Source: Paenibacillus periandrae
GTDB taxonomy: Bacteria; Bacillota; Bacilli; Paenibacillales; NBRC-103111
Direction of reading: 5' to 3'
Length of the DNA: 64,000 nt
Assembly: GCF_022458865.1 (NCBI RefSeq)
Contig: NZ_JAJNMU010000017.1
Location: 62,001-126,000 of the forward strand
Below the pieces are notes generated by a model that saw only the letters and a list, made by a program, of their open reading frames with translations, ran no database searches and had not been told where the DNA came from. Positions 1 through 9,477 of the stretch are shown here, in pieces. Within the stretch, counting starts at the first letter, position 1. Each line of letters begins with the position of its first letter. The position numbers and the translations under genes are program-made.

Positions 1-1185
1 CTGAAGAAGCACTTGGGTGATGATCCGTTGAAGCTGTACCGAAGAGACGGCAAAAACTATTCGATGCCGATCATCCAGACGCTGGGTCCCGACCGTACTG
101 TCGTAAGTCTCCGTAAGGACTGGCTTGACAATGTAGGTATTACGAAAAATCCCGAGACATTGGAAGAATTTGAAGATGCCATGCGCAAATTCCGCAACAA
201 TGATCCCGACAAGAACAGCAAAAAGGATACATACGGATGGACAGGTCAAGCTGCAGGGGTTAAAGATATATTCAGTCCTGTATTTGGTGCATTCGGAGTA
301 TTCCCCGGTACGTTCACCGATAAGAACGGTAAGATTATTCGGGGTGAAATTGAGCCAGGTGCCAAGCAGGCGCTTACGCTGCTCAATAAATGGTACAAGG
401 AGGAGCTGATTGATCCCGAATTCGTGCTGAATAAAGGCCCGAATGTGGACGATAAGGTCATTTCCAGCAAAGTCGGAATTGTCACTGGTTCCTGGTATCA
501 GTTTATACAGCGGGCGGCTTTTTTTGATGGCAAGTATTATGAGAAGCTTCGTGCCAATGTGCCGAATGCCAGCTGGTTATTGACAGCGGGGCCTAAGGGA
601 CCGGACGGTCAGCAGGGCACCGTGCAGTTAAATCCGATTGCAAGCTCCGGTGGACAATTCGGCAAGCATATGGAAAAAGATAAAGGAAAGATGGCCAAAT
701 ATTTGCAGGTTGCCGATGCAACTGCCTTCGATGCGGAGACATTTGAAAATATCGTTTACGGAGAAAAAGGAAAAACCTACAAAAAGGGTGATAAAGGCGA
801 TTATATTTACCTGCCTCCTTATGATAAAGAAGAGGAGCAGATCAAGTTCGGGATTGGACAGCAGTATACTTTCGTAGGTAAATCATTCAACGATTATGAA
901 TTTCAGACTCCGTACATGACCCTTAATGAGATGATGCCTATCCGCAGGGCCAATGAACACATAGGTAAAGGTAAATATGATATTTTACAGCCGATTCAAA
1001 TTCCAGCATATAACGAAAATGTCGATACGCTGGATCAAATGACGCTAAAATATTTTATCGATATGATTACCGGACAGCGACCTGTCAGTGATTTTGATAA
1101 GTATGTTGAAGAGTGGAAAAAAGCGGGCGGTTCCAAGGTAATGGAAGAGGCCCAGAAGAAATACGAGGAGAACTTCAAGAAGTAA
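1..1185 (+). CDS. Sugar ABC transporter substrate-binding protein (3' part, start lies before the window)
   Basis: The reading frame is open from the first base, so the N-terminus and lipoprotein signal are missing; 394 residues remain. The sequence has the character of the large extracellular binding lipoproteins (LplA/LipO type) that Paenibacillus pairs with oligosaccharide importers: a Trp/Lys-rich hinge region (KDWLDNVGI near residue 40, YGWTGQ near residue 78) and a Lys-rich C-terminal helix ending in YEENFKK. It should sit outside the membrane and hand a sugar to permeases encoded before the window. The oxidoreductase gene begins 27 bases downstream and is probably in the same operon. 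The family assignment is fairly safe; the substrate is unknown. Confidence 0.8.
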   Translation: MKKHLGDDPLKLYRRDGKNYSMPIIQTLGPDRTVVSLRKDWLDNVGITKNPETLEEFEDAMRKFRNNDPDKNSKKDTYGWTGQAAGVKDIFSPVFGAFGVFPGTFTDKNGKIIRGEIEPGAKQALTLLNKWYKEELIDPEFVLNKGPNVDDKVISSKVGIVTGSWYQFIQRAAFFDGKYYEKLRANVPNASWLLTAGPKGPDGQQGTVQLNPIASSGGQFGKHMEKDKGKMAKYLQVADATAFDAETFENIVYGEKGKTYKKGDKGDYIYLPPYDKEEEQIKFGIGQQYTFVGKSFNDYEFQTPYMTLNEMMPIRRANEHIGKGKYDILQPIQIPAYNENVDTLDQMTLKYFIDMITGQRPVSDFDKYVEEWKKAGGSKVMEEAQKKYEENFKK

Positions 1186-1212
1186 TATGCTGATGGGGGA
1201 GGGTGGACGGCT

Positions 1213-2232
1213 TTGGAACCATTAAAAGTAATTCAAATCGGCGTTGGGGGATTCGGCAGATCGTGGCTGAAAACTGTACTTAAGGAACCGGATGTCGATC
1301 TGGTAGCTATCGTGGATGTTGCCGATGATAATTTGAAATATGCGGGAGAGCTTTTACAAGAGATGGCCATTCCGATGTTCCACGATCATAATGAGGCATT
1401 GAGCAGCGTACATGCGGATGCAGTCATGATCATTACGCCACCACAGACGCACATGACCATTGCCTTCGATGTGATGAAAGCAGGCCTTCATATCTTTCTT
1501 GAGAAACCTCTGACTTATTCCTTCGAGGACGCAGTGGAGCTTGTTCGCAAGTATGAGCACTATGACAAGAAAGTGATGATTAATCAGAACTATCGCTGGA
1601 CACCCGAGATTCAGGCGATGAAGCAGGCAATTGCGAACGGCTCCATCGGAGACATCGGATATATCGACTATAGCTTCAGAAGGCTGCACAATTCGAATGT
1701 CGATACATGGCGCGTACATTCCGGGGAATTTTTGTTCACTGATGTCAGCATTCACCACTTCGATCTGATCCGATATTTACTGGAATGTGAGCCTGAGTAT
1801 GTCACCGCACAAGGCATTCGTCCATCCTGGAGCTGGTGTGAAGGCATTACAGTGGGCGGTGCCATCTTCGAATTTCCTAAGGGCATACTGATGAATTATT
1901 TTGGAAGCTTGTCCGATTTCGGATCTTCGACTACCTGGAACGGTAAAATCCGCATAACTGGAAGTGAAGGCGCAGTCGAGCTATGTAATGATATTCCGTA
2001 TTGGAGTGGGAAGGGTGGAGAGAGGCAGGAGCTTCCATTACCCCAGATGCAGTACAGCAGTCAAGGCTATTCACTGCACCAGTTCATCAATTCGATACGG
2101 CATGATACGAGACCCGTTACCGATCTGATGGACAATATTAAGAGCCATCTTATGGTGTATACGGTCATCCAATCCATTCGCCGTAATGAACGGGTGGCAT
2201 ATGACGAATACCTTCAAGCGCTGAATCCATAA
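1213..2232 (+). CDS. Gfo/Idh/MocA-family NAD(P)-dependent oxidoreductase
   Basis: A 339-residue protein with an N-terminal Rossmann fold (GVGGFGRSW at residues 10-18) and the family's EKP motif (LEKPLTYS near residue 97) that places the catalytic lysine. The C-terminal half is the alpha/beta dimerisation domain typical of the family. Members oxidise or reduce sugars and inositols, or open glycosides through a 3-keto intermediate. The TTG start at 1213 follows a strong purine-rich ribosome site (GGGGGAGGG). It lies directly behind a sugar-binding protein gene, so it probably acts on the imported sugar. The substrate cannot be read from sequence. Confidence 0.85.
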   Translation: MEPLKVIQIGVGGFGRSWLKTVLKEPDVDLVAIVDVADDNLKYAGELLQEMAIPMFHDHNEALSSVHADAVMIITPPQTHMTIAFDVMKAGLHIFLEKPLTYSFEDAVELVRKYEHYDKKVMINQNYRWTPEIQAMKQAIANGSIGDIGYIDYSFRRLHNSNVDTWRVHSGEFLFTDVSIHHFDLIRYLLECEPEYVTAQGIRPSWSWCEGITVGGAIFEFPKGILMNYFGSLSDFGSSTTWNGKIRITGSEGAVELCNDIPYWSGKGGERQELPLPQMQYSSQGYSLHQFINSIRHDTRPVTDLMDNIKSHLMVYTVIQSIRRNERVAYDEYLQALNP

Positions 2233-2342
2233 AATTGGCAAGGTGTTACCTTGAATCAGGCTTGTAGTGGAGGGTACTGGTTTGTAGGTGCGATCTGTGC
2301 GGCGAGCGGAAGAACGGCTCACGTGAGCCTCGACTTCTTGGA

Positions 2343-2488
2343 GGAGGCGTTACATACTTGGCTGATATTTACAAGAGACGGTCACGAAGCTAGATGCACT
2401 TTATCTGAAGCTGAAAGTAAACGGCGGCAGCGATCCGATTAAGGAAGGCTGCAAAGTAACGACACTGGCTAACGCAATCCTGCGTTAG
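2343..2488 (+). pseudogene. Possible remnant of a protein-coding gene, frame-shifted
   Basis: Two neighbouring frames give protein-like sequence that would join with one frameshift near 2370: first GGVTYLADIYK, then a stretch containing TKLDALYLKLKVNGG and ending in TTLANAILR before a TAG at 2486-2488. Neither part has a credible start or ribosome site. I do not recognise the family. It may be the tail of a decayed gene, or chance. The stop overlaps the terminator hairpin at 2467-2490. Confidence 0.25.
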
Positions 2489-2490
2489 CC
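2467..2490 (+). terminator. Hairpin terminator downstream of the oxidoreductase operon
   Basis: A perfect 10-bp stem (GGCTAACGCA / TGCGTTAGCC) with a 4-base loop is followed by a T-rich stretch. It ends the operon coming from the left edge. From here to 2782 lies only AT-rich leader sequence. Confidence 0.7.
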
Positions 2491-2782
2491 TTCACTTTTA
2501 TTCACGACAAAAAGTGCTGATGCTCTTCCCTCGAACAGCCCCGCTATTACCATCAACTGATAATCATTCCGAAGATCGCCAAAACCCTTGCAAAATCAAG
2601 GGCTATTATACGTGGTGTCGATTTACACAAATTTCCATTTTTTCAATATGTTTTTTGGAATAACGATTAAACTAATAATTTATAATGGTAGAATGATCTA
2701 TAAATATATTATAATTGCCACGTGTTGCGAGAACAGAACAGGGTGAGGATGGAAGGACAACAACTGTGCAAAGGGGACTCCA

Positions 2783-4537
2783 ATGATAATCAAAAAAAAT
2801 ATTTTTTCAAAAATCAATGCTGTCATCTTTATATTTCTCATACCGATCTTACTTCTTTACGGCCTATCGAATCAGGTTAGCGTTCAGGTGGTGGAGGGAC
2901 TGCTGCAAAAGGAAAAAAGCAATCAGCTGGAGTTTTTCCGCAAACAATTAGATTCGATAGCCCTAAGCTTAGCTATGAATGCGATCACACTTACGAGAGA
3001 TACAACGGTCCTGGGCATGGAAAGAATTATGTTGGCTGGTGAACAACAGCTTTTCAATCAGATTGAATCGACCGTTCAGGAGAAGCTGACTCTTCAAAGC
3101 TCTGCCAACAGCTGGTACAACGATATTACACTGTATTTTCCATCCGTTCACAAAACGCTGTCTACCACGTTGCGTCAAGTTCCTTATGACGAGCAGAAAC
3201 TGGATACAAATGTAAGAAATTCCGGTTGGAGCTACAGGTCAGATCCCTTCCGTCCGGATATGTCATCCTTCATATACTATGCTGGCGGACCGATAAATGA
3301 AAATGGAACACTGGATCAAAGTGTGGTTATTGTGGAAGTGGCGTTTTATGAGCAAAATATGACTTCTCTGCTGGATCAGTTGAAGGCGGGCAGCAAGGGC
3401 GATCCGTTCATGGTTGACAGGCAACATCATATCAGCTACAACCGAACCTCGGATAAACAAACTACAAATACGGTAGTGGATCACCTTTTTAAAAACCTAT
3501 TGGAGGATAAGGGGGATTTTGTTACTGAAGTCGGTAAAAAAACCTATCTGGTCAACTACGTCTATTCACAAGCGCTTGGGTATTATATTGTCGATTACAC
3601 ACCGCTAGAGCAAATTTTATCTCCCATTACCAAGATTCGAAACTTCTTCTATGGCTTTATTATGTTATTGCTGGCGGTAGGAATACTGGCTTCCTTCCTG
3701 TTGTACAAACATGTTCAGGCTCCCCTGCACGCACTTACCGGTGTATTGAAAAAATTCCAAAATGGCGATTTCAGTGTGAGACTGAATCAATGGTTTTATA
3801 ATGAATTTGATTTTGTGGTTGTTCGATTTAATGATATGGCTGGGCAAATTCAGCACTTGATTGAAAATGTATATGAAGAAAAGAACCGATCTCGATTGGC
3901 TACGTTGAGGCAGCTTCAGGCGCAAATTAATCCTCATTTTCTATACAACTGTCTAAACTTCATCATTAGTTCTGCAAGTCTTGGCCGCAAAGAGTCCGTT
4001 ATCGCGATGGCTTATAACCTGAGTGATTATTATCGTTATATCACCCGGCTTGATGACCCCGATACATGTTTACGGGACGAGCTGAAATTAGTAAAAAATT
4101 ATTTGGAAATTCATTTGCTAAGGCTGCAGCGGATTCAATACGAAATTAACGTTCCCGAAGAAATGATGGATATACGTATGCCAAGGCTCCTCATCCAACC
4201 TATTGTGGAAAATGCCATTGTTCATGGTCTGGAGCCGAAGTTGGGCGGAGGAACCATTGTTATAAGCGGAGAGAGGGTAGGGGAAAATGTTTATTTAACG
4301 ATTGAAGATAACGGTGTTGGCCTTTCTGTGGATAGGCTGCAGCAGCTAAAGGAACAGCTTGATCAGCCTATGGATGAAACCATCGGATATGGGCTTTGGA
4401 ATGTGCATCAACGGTTGAAATATTGGTACGGGGAAGGTTCCGGATTGGACGTGAGAGCTGCACCAAGCTTGACAGGATTAACTGTAACTATTTATTGGAG
4501 AGAGGGTTACCAACATGATTCGATTGCTTCTGGTTGA
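2783..4537 (+). CDS. YesM-type sensor histidine kinase
   Basis: This 584-residue membrane kinase has a first membrane segment at about residues 8-28, an extracellular sensor region to about 285, a second segment at about 290-312, a HAMP linker, and a His_kinase domain (QAQINPHFLYN, phospho-acceptor His385) followed by an ATPase domain (N-box PIVENAIVHG; G-box DNGVGLS). This is the YesM layout, which senses extracellular carbohydrate or a loaded binding protein. The ATG follows AAAGGGG. Its end overlaps the response regulator start by 23 bases, so the two are translationally coupled. A weak promoter-like TATAAT lies at 2681-2686. The likely targets are the nucleoside hydrolase and importer genes just downstream. 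Confidence 0.92.
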   Translation: MIIKKNIFSKINAVIFIFLIPILLLYGLSNQVSVQVVEGLLQKEKSNQLEFFRKQLDSIALSLAMNAITLTRDTTVLGMERIMLAGEQQLFNQIESTVQEKLTLQSSANSWYNDITLYFPSVHKTLSTTLRQVPYDEQKLDTNVRNSGWSYRSDPFRPDMSSFIYYAGGPINENGTLDQSVVIVEVAFYEQNMTSLLDQLKAGSKGDPFMVDRQHHISYNRTSDKQTTNTVVDHLFKNLLEDKGDFVTEVGKKTYLVNYVYSQALGYYIVDYTPLEQILSPITKIRNFFYGFIMLLLAVGILASFLLYKHVQAPLHALTGVLKKFQNGDFSVRLNQWFYNEFDFVVVRFNDMAGQIQHLIENVYEEKNRSRLATLRQLQAQINPHFLYNCLNFIISSASLGRKESVIAMAYNLSDYYRYITRLDDPDTCLRDELKLVKNYLEIHLLRLQRIQYEINVPEEMMDIRMPRLLIQPIVENAIVHGLEPKLGGGTIVISGERVGENVYLTIEDNGVGLSVDRLQQLKEQLDQPMDETIGYGLWNVHQRLKYWYGEGSGLDVRAAPSLTGLTVTIYWREGYQHDSIASG

Positions 4538-6137
4538 TGATGAACCAGTTATTTTGGAGGATTTGGAAGTTTTTATTACCCAAACCATGAACTTTGAACA
4601 AGTGTATACGGCTGCATCTGGATCGGAGGCCGTGCAATTTATTGAACAATTTCCCATTGATATTGTGATCACGGACATTCGCATGCCAGGGATGTCAGGA
4701 CTTGAGCTTTGCCAATATATCAAACAAAAACAAATGGATATCGAGTGTATACTCTTATCGGGTTATGCCGAGTTCGAATATGCACAGCAGGCGTTAAAAA
4801 CCAATACAGCGGCGTACCTGCTCAAGCCTGTGAAGAAGGACGAGCTGCTGCAAACGATTCTTCAAACGGCGGAGGCTTTACAGCAAAGAAGGAAAGCTAC
4901 AGTATCAAATCAAAAGGCTCACGAAACACTACGATCTCATTTGGTGCACTTACAGGCGTCGCTGCTGCTCGATTTACTCAAAGGGAAGGGTTTGGCCCCA
5001 GAGAAATTGATAGAAGAAATGGAACGGTTAAATATTCCCTTCTTCACAGGGGATCGGGTGGCCGTCATGCTGCTAAGAATTGAAAATCGTTTTCTGGAAT
5101 ATGACGAGCGCAGCATTTCTTTGTTTGAATATGCCGTCGTTAATGTTACTGAGGAAGTACTGCAAGAGCATTTTGAAGTCTGGGCATGCAAGGATGACAG
5201 TCATTACCTGGCTTTCTTAATCAAAATGAAAAATAGTGATGTGTCGGACGTTCCAGGAAAAAAGGCTATCGAGCAGTTAATCCCGCAATTGCAGCATTAT
5301 ATAACGATATATTTGCAAGGGAAAATCTCGGTAGTTGTCAGCGACTTCGAAGCTTTCCCTTTATGTCCCGCGGAGTTATATCAAAAATCTCTGCAGCTGT
5401 TCAGAAGGCTGCCCGGCAGCGAGCAGGAGCTCTTTCTTCGCTTATGGGATCAACCCCCACAAACACCATTGCGCCCTCTACAGCGCTTGCATGAGCCTCC
5501 AACGTTTTTACAGTTGATTGAAACGGCTCGGTGGCAGGATGCGCAGGAGAGATTAAATTATATTATCGAAGAGTTAAGCAGCAATGGTATGGACACCGCG
5601 GAGTATGTAGCGGAAGTATATTTTGCTTTAACGAACGCTTACACCTATGTGATTCATATGAACGGACTGCAAATAGCGGATGTGATAGAGGAGCAGTATA
5701 TGACAGGGAATCACGTCACCACATTTCGTACGGTGAAGCAGCTTCATGGGTGGGCTATGTTGGTTCTCGAACGAATTCATGAACGCATTACCGACGGCAG
5801 TAAGGTAACGAGGGGCTCCTATGTTTTGCAAATTCATCAATATATTGAACGTTATTTATCCGAGGATGTAACCCTGCAGGCGATTAGCGAGCATGTGCAT
5901 TTGCATCCAGCCTACTTGTCGGTAACGTACAAGCAAGAAACGGGTGAAAACCTGAGTGAATATATATACCGGTACCGCATGGAGAGGGCTGCCTACTTGT
6001 TAAGAAATACAAAGGCCAAAATCTATGAAATTTCCGCCCAGCTCGGTTATCAATATACCCCCTATTTCACAAAATTGTTTAAAAGCTATTATGAAGTATC
6101 GCCGCAGGAGTATCGTGCCATGTCTGGCCGGGAATAA
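4515..6137 (+). CDS. YesN-type response regulator, receiver domain plus AraC-type DNA-binding domain
   Basis: A 540-residue protein. The N-terminal receiver domain has the acidic pair LLLVDDEP, the phosphorylation site Asp54 in TDIRMPGMSG, and the conserved Lys in LLKPVKKDEL. The middle region is of unknown function, and the C-terminus (about 435-535) is an AraC/XylS double helix-turn-helix containing YQYTPYFTKLFKSYYEVSP. It is the partner of the overlapping YesM-type kinase. Such pairs normally activate the adjacent sugar importer, here the operon at 6259-10317. Confidence 0.93.
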   Translation: MIRLLLVDDEPVILEDLEVFITQTMNFEQVYTAASGSEAVQFIEQFPIDIVITDIRMPGMSGLELCQYIKQKQMDIECILLSGYAEFEYAQQALKTNTAAYLLKPVKKDELLQTILQTAEALQQRRKATVSNQKAHETLRSHLVHLQASLLLDLLKGKGLAPEKLIEEMERLNIPFFTGDRVAVMLLRIENRFLEYDERSISLFEYAVVNVTEEVLQEHFEVWACKDDSHYLAFLIKMKNSDVSDVPGKKAIEQLIPQLQHYITIYLQGKISVVVSDFEAFPLCPAELYQKSLQLFRRLPGSEQELFLRLWDQPPQTPLRPLQRLHEPPTFLQLIETARWQDAQERLNYIIEELSSNGMDTAEYVAEVYFALTNAYTYVIHMNGLQIADVIEEQYMTGNHVTTFRTVKQLHGWAMLVLERIHERITDGSKVTRGSYVLQIHQYIERYLSEDVTLQAISEHVHLHPAYLSVTYKQETGENLSEYIYRYRMERAAYLLRNTKAKIYEISAQLGYQYTPYFTKLFKSYYEVSPQEYRAMSGRE

Positions 6138-6258
6138 CATTATCTTTAGATTGTCATCTATGATCTTAAAATATCATCCGTATTCGTCTCCCCCTATTCC
6201 ATCTATACTTTAGTTATGAATCGCTAATAACTTACACAATAATTAGGGGGACACAGCA

Positions 6259-7155
6259 ATGAATCGCATGATACTTGACACAGATATTGGAACAGACTCA
6301 GATGATGCCGTCGCATTATCGCTTGCACTTAGATCACCGGAAATTCAGCTTGAAGGCGTGACAACGGTATACGGTAACGTACATATCCGTGCGAAGATTG
6401 CCAAAAAAATTATGGCGTTGTGCGGCGACATCGAGGTCGACGTTTATCCCGGAATTGTACAAACCCTACTGCACAACCGTGAAGTGTTCTGGGCAGGGAT
6501 TGAGGGCGAAGGGCTGGATATTGAAGATCAGAGCATGAAGGATGGCAAACACGCTGTTGATTATATCATCGAAACGGTTATGAATAATCCGGGAGAGATT
6601 AATTTAGTGACCATCGGGCCTCTGACGAATATTGCTGCAGCCATTATACGTGAGCCACGCCTTGTCAAGAATGTCAAGGAAATCATCATGATGGGCGGGG
6701 TCGTACGATTGGGCAGCAGCGCTATTGAGCTCCCTGCAATTGAACATAATGTAAAATGTGATCCCGAAGCGGCATCACTGGTATTTTCGAGCGGAGCTCC
6801 GATCCTTATGGTAGGGCTTGATGTTACGAGACAGGTGTCCATAACGAGACAGGACAAAGACGATTTGGCAGCCTCGGGAACCCCGCTGGCGGTTACGTTG
6901 ACCAAACAAATCGAAGGCTATATGGATTACCGGAAAAGAGATTTTACCTTTATGCATGATCCCTTGGCTGTTGCGATGCTGGTAAATCGCCAATTGGTAA
7001 CAACCAGAAGGATGAGCATCCAGGTTGATTACGATCATAGACACCCGACGGGAATTACGGTTGGGGAGCCGAATGAAGAGGGGAATGTTGAGGTTTGCCT
7101 TGAAGTGGACCGCGACTCCTTTCTGAAGCTGTTAAAAGAAAGAGTGTTTTGCTGA
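6259..7155 (+). CDS. Inosine/uridine-preferring nucleoside hydrolase family protein
   Basis: A 298-residue enzyme. The N-terminus DTDIGTDSDDA is the calcium-binding signature of the family (canonically DTDPGxDDA), and MHDPLAVAM near residue 235 holds the catalytic His-Asp. The family splits ribonucleosides into base and ribose in the cytoplasm. The ATG follows TAGGGGGA. It is the first gene of an operon with an ABC importer and a broken ribokinase, which together suggest uptake and cleavage of a nucleoside or N-riboside. Confidence 0.93.
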   Translation: MNRMILDTDIGTDSDDAVALSLALRSPEIQLEGVTTVYGNVHIRAKIAKKIMALCGDIEVDVYPGIVQTLLHNREVFWAGIEGEGLDIEDQSMKDGKHAVDYIIETVMNNPGEINLVTIGPLTNIAAAIIREPRLVKNVKEIIMMGGVVRLGSSAIELPAIEHNVKCDPEAASLVFSSGAPILMVGLDVTRQVSITRQDKDDLAASGTPLAVTLTKQIEGYMDYRKRDFTFMHDPLAVAMLVNRQLVTTRRMSIQVDYDHRHPTGITVGEPNEEGNVEVCLEVDRDSFLKLLKERVFC

Positions 7156-7186
7156 CACACATTCATTTAGATAAGGGGGATTTACT

Positions 7187-8518
7187 CTGAAAAAAATACA
7201 AACCAGTATCTTGTGCTCTCTTGCTCTGCTGCTAGCTGCAGGATGCTCCAGTGCTCCTGACAAAGGTTCTCAACCCGCCAAACAAGCAGATAATTCTTCA
7301 GGAACGACTGAAATATCGTACTTGGCTAACTCGATCTGGGAAAAGCCTATCAAAAAGGTTATCGAAGAGTTTGAAAAGGAAAATCCTAATATCAAAGTTA
7401 ATCTACAGCTCAGTCCTTCGACCAAACTGACCGAAACGATTGAAATCAAGCTTGCTTCCAAAGCTCAGGATCTGGATGTGATCTCTGTCGATGTCCCACT
7501 GACAATGGGCTATTCGTTAAAAGGATATTTGGAGCCGCTTGATGCTCTGCTTGGCGCTGATGCTAAGCAAAAATGGATACCCTCGGCAACAGATGCAGGG
7601 TCTTATCAGGGACAATTAATGGCAGCGCCGATGAACACCTCCAGTGTCGTCCTGTTTTACAACAAGGAGTTATTCCAGAAAGCAGGCGTTTCGTTTCCAT
7701 CCGATCAATTGACATACAGAATGACTTGGGAGAACGTACTGGAAATCGGCAGGAAACTATCCAAGGATACGAACGGCGATAATCAAAATGATCAGTTTGG
7801 CTTCAGCTTCGACCAGGTTGGCAAAGCTTATCAGCTTATATCTCTTGGACAAAGCAAAAATGCGAAGGTGCTGAGTGACAACGGTCTGATAGCCAAGGAT
7901 TACACGAATTCGCCGGAAATGGTGAGCGCTTTTCAGTTCTACTCGGACCTGTTCAATAAAGAGAAGATTAGTCCGAAAATCAAACGTGAGGAAGCATTGG
8001 ATTACTTTATTTCCGGTAAAGTGGCGATGTTCTTGGCTTCAACCCAAAATATGCCCCGGATTAAAGACGCAGGTATGGATTTCGGGATAGCTCCTCATCC
8101 GTATTTTGCAGGAGGTAAAGTTGCGACTCCTACCGGTAGCTGGCATGTGGGTATTTCCAAATATTCAACTAAAAAAGAAGCAGCAGCCAAGTTTATCAAG
8201 TATTTGACGTTAGGAAAAGGCTCACAAATCTGGTTCAATGAAAATGGTGCGCTGCCAGCCAGCCTGGAGTTGCTGGATCAAGTCGATAAAGATCCCAAAT
8301 ATAAGGACTTCCCGAATAGCATTATGAAATTAGCTGCAGGCGAAGCACGCGAAACAGCAGTTGTGCGCCCGAAAACGCCAGGTTATCTGGAGTGGGAAAA
8401 CAACGTGAACAAGGCATTCGAGGATATCAAAAATGGAACGGATCCGAAGAAAGCATTGGATGATGCCGCAACTTTAATAGACAGTCAATTAAAGAAATAT
8501 CAATCCGTGGTGAAGTAA
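7187..8518 (+). CDS. Sugar/nucleoside ABC transporter substrate-binding lipoprotein, probable CTG start
   Basis: A binding protein of 443 residues with a lipoprotein signal: KK followed by a hydrophobic core and the lipobox LLAAGC, so it is anchored outside the membrane. The best ribosome site, AAGGGGGA (7173-7180), sits six bases before a CTG at 7187, which restores a complete signal peptide beginning with two lysines. The next start in frame (TTG 7211) would cut off the positively charged part. It belongs to the MalE-like family and lies between the nucleoside hydrolase and two permease genes. The ligand is probably a nucleoside or ribose derivative, inferred from neighbours only. Confidence 0.85.
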   Translation: MKKIQTSILCSLALLLAAGCSSAPDKGSQPAKQADNSSGTTEISYLANSIWEKPIKKVIEEFEKENPNIKVNLQLSPSTKLTETIEIKLASKAQDLDVISVDVPLTMGYSLKGYLEPLDALLGADAKQKWIPSATDAGSYQGQLMAAPMNTSSVVLFYNKELFQKAGVSFPSDQLTYRMTWENVLEIGRKLSKDTNGDNQNDQFGFSFDQVGKAYQLISLGQSKNAKVLSDNGLIAKDYTNSPEMVSAFQFYSDLFNKEKISPKIKREEALDYFISGKVAMFLASTQNMPRIKDAGMDFGIAPHPYFAGGKVATPTGSWHVGISKYSTKKEAAAKFIKYLTLGKGSQIWFNENGALPASLELLDQVDKDPKYKDFPNSIMKLAAGEARETAVVRPKTPGYLEWENNVNKAFEDIKNGTDPKKALDDAATLIDSQLKKYQSVVK

Positions 8519-8528
8519 CTACCGCGCT

Positions 8529-8564
8529 GGGATGGGGAGCCCATTTCCTCATCCCTTTCTTTTT
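8529..8564 (+). terminator. Hairpin inside the importer operon, after the binding protein gene
   Basis: GGGATGGGG pairs with CCTCATCCC (one G-U pair) across a 9-base loop, followed by a T-rich run. It stands between the binding-protein gene and the first permease gene. It probably lets most transcripts stop, or protects the upstream message, so that binding protein is made in excess. Confidence 0.65.
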
Positions 8565-8592
8565 GGGTTGTTAGAAATCTGGAGGATTGAAG

Positions 8593-9462
8593 GTGATTGG
8601 TATTAACGCAGGGAGAATAACCCCTTATATATTTTTATTTCCAGCCATTGTCGGCTTGTTGATGTTCAAGCTGTATCCGGTATTCAAGGGTTTGGAGGAC
8701 AGCTTTTATGCACCGTCTTTTTTAAACGCAGGCAAAGCGTTCATCGGCTTGCAAAACTACAGCTTTCTTTTTACAGATCCGGTTTTTTGGAGTTCTTTGA
8801 AAATTACCCTGCTCTTCAATGTATTCGTTAATCCGATTCAGGTCATTCTTGCTTTTATGCTGGCCCTGCTGCTTAATGCCAAACTCAAGCATATCGCGCT
8901 GTTTAGAGGGATTCATTTTGTTCCTGTTGCCGTTTCGGTTTCGACCGCTTGTATCCTGTGGAACATCATGCTGAGTCCTGAACAAGGAGTTGTCAATTCC
9001 ATGCTGGTTGGTCTGGGAATGGAGCAGCAGCCTTTTCTGACTGGCGCTAAGCAAGCTCTTGCTTCCATTATCGGCATAGCGACCTGGAAAGGCATCGGGT
9101 ATTGGGCTATCTTTTTTCTGGCCGGTTTGCAGGAGGTTCCCGTGTCGTTATACGAGGCGTCATCCATGGATGGAGCATCCCGCTGGCAGCAGTTTAAACA
9201 GGTCACTTTTCCGATGATGAAACGTTCCATCACCTTTGTTGCGGTATCCGTAACGGTATCCAATTTCTTGTTATTTTCCCCGATGTACATTCTTACCCAG
9301 GGAGGACCGGAGCACAGCACGAATGTCCTGATGCTGGAGAGCTATAACAGTGCTTTTCTATACTCCGATTCAGGCAGGGCTTCTGCGATTGTTATTATTT
9401 TGCTGTTATTAACTTTGAGTATTGTTGCCTTGCAATTCAAATTTCTGAAGGCAAAGCACTAG
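8593..9462 (+). CDS. ABC transporter permease, MalF/UgpA type
   Basis: About 289 residues, with six hydrophobic segments expected and the inner-membrane component loop (EASSMDGASRWQQFKQVTFP) that docks to the ATPase. The GTG at 8593 is seven bases after GGAGG (8581-8585). A TTG at 8587 is too close to that site to be used. It pairs with the following permease. No ATPase is encoded in this operon, so a shared MsmX-like ATPase elsewhere must power it, as is common in this group. Confidence 0.9.
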   Translation: MIGINAGRITPYIFLFPAIVGLLMFKLYPVFKGLEDSFYAPSFLNAGKAFIGLQNYSFLFTDPVFWSSLKITLLFNVFVNPIQVILAFMLALLLNAKLKHIALFRGIHFVPVAVSVSTACILWNIMLSPEQGVVNSMLVGLGMEQQPFLTGAKQALASIIGIATWKGIGYWAIFFLAGLQEVPVSLYEASSMDGASRWQQFKQVTFPMMKRSITFVAVSVTVSNFLLFSPMYILTQGGPEHSTNVLMLESYNSAFLYSDSGRASAIVIILLLLTLSIVALQFKFLKAKH

Positions 9463-9477
9463 AGAGGAGGAGATTCC

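Noticed and set aside
2314..2327. 14-bp perfect palindrome GGCTCACGTGAGCC as an operator or insertion end
   Set aside because: No promoter or partner repeat nearby; it may be chance within the decayed stretch.
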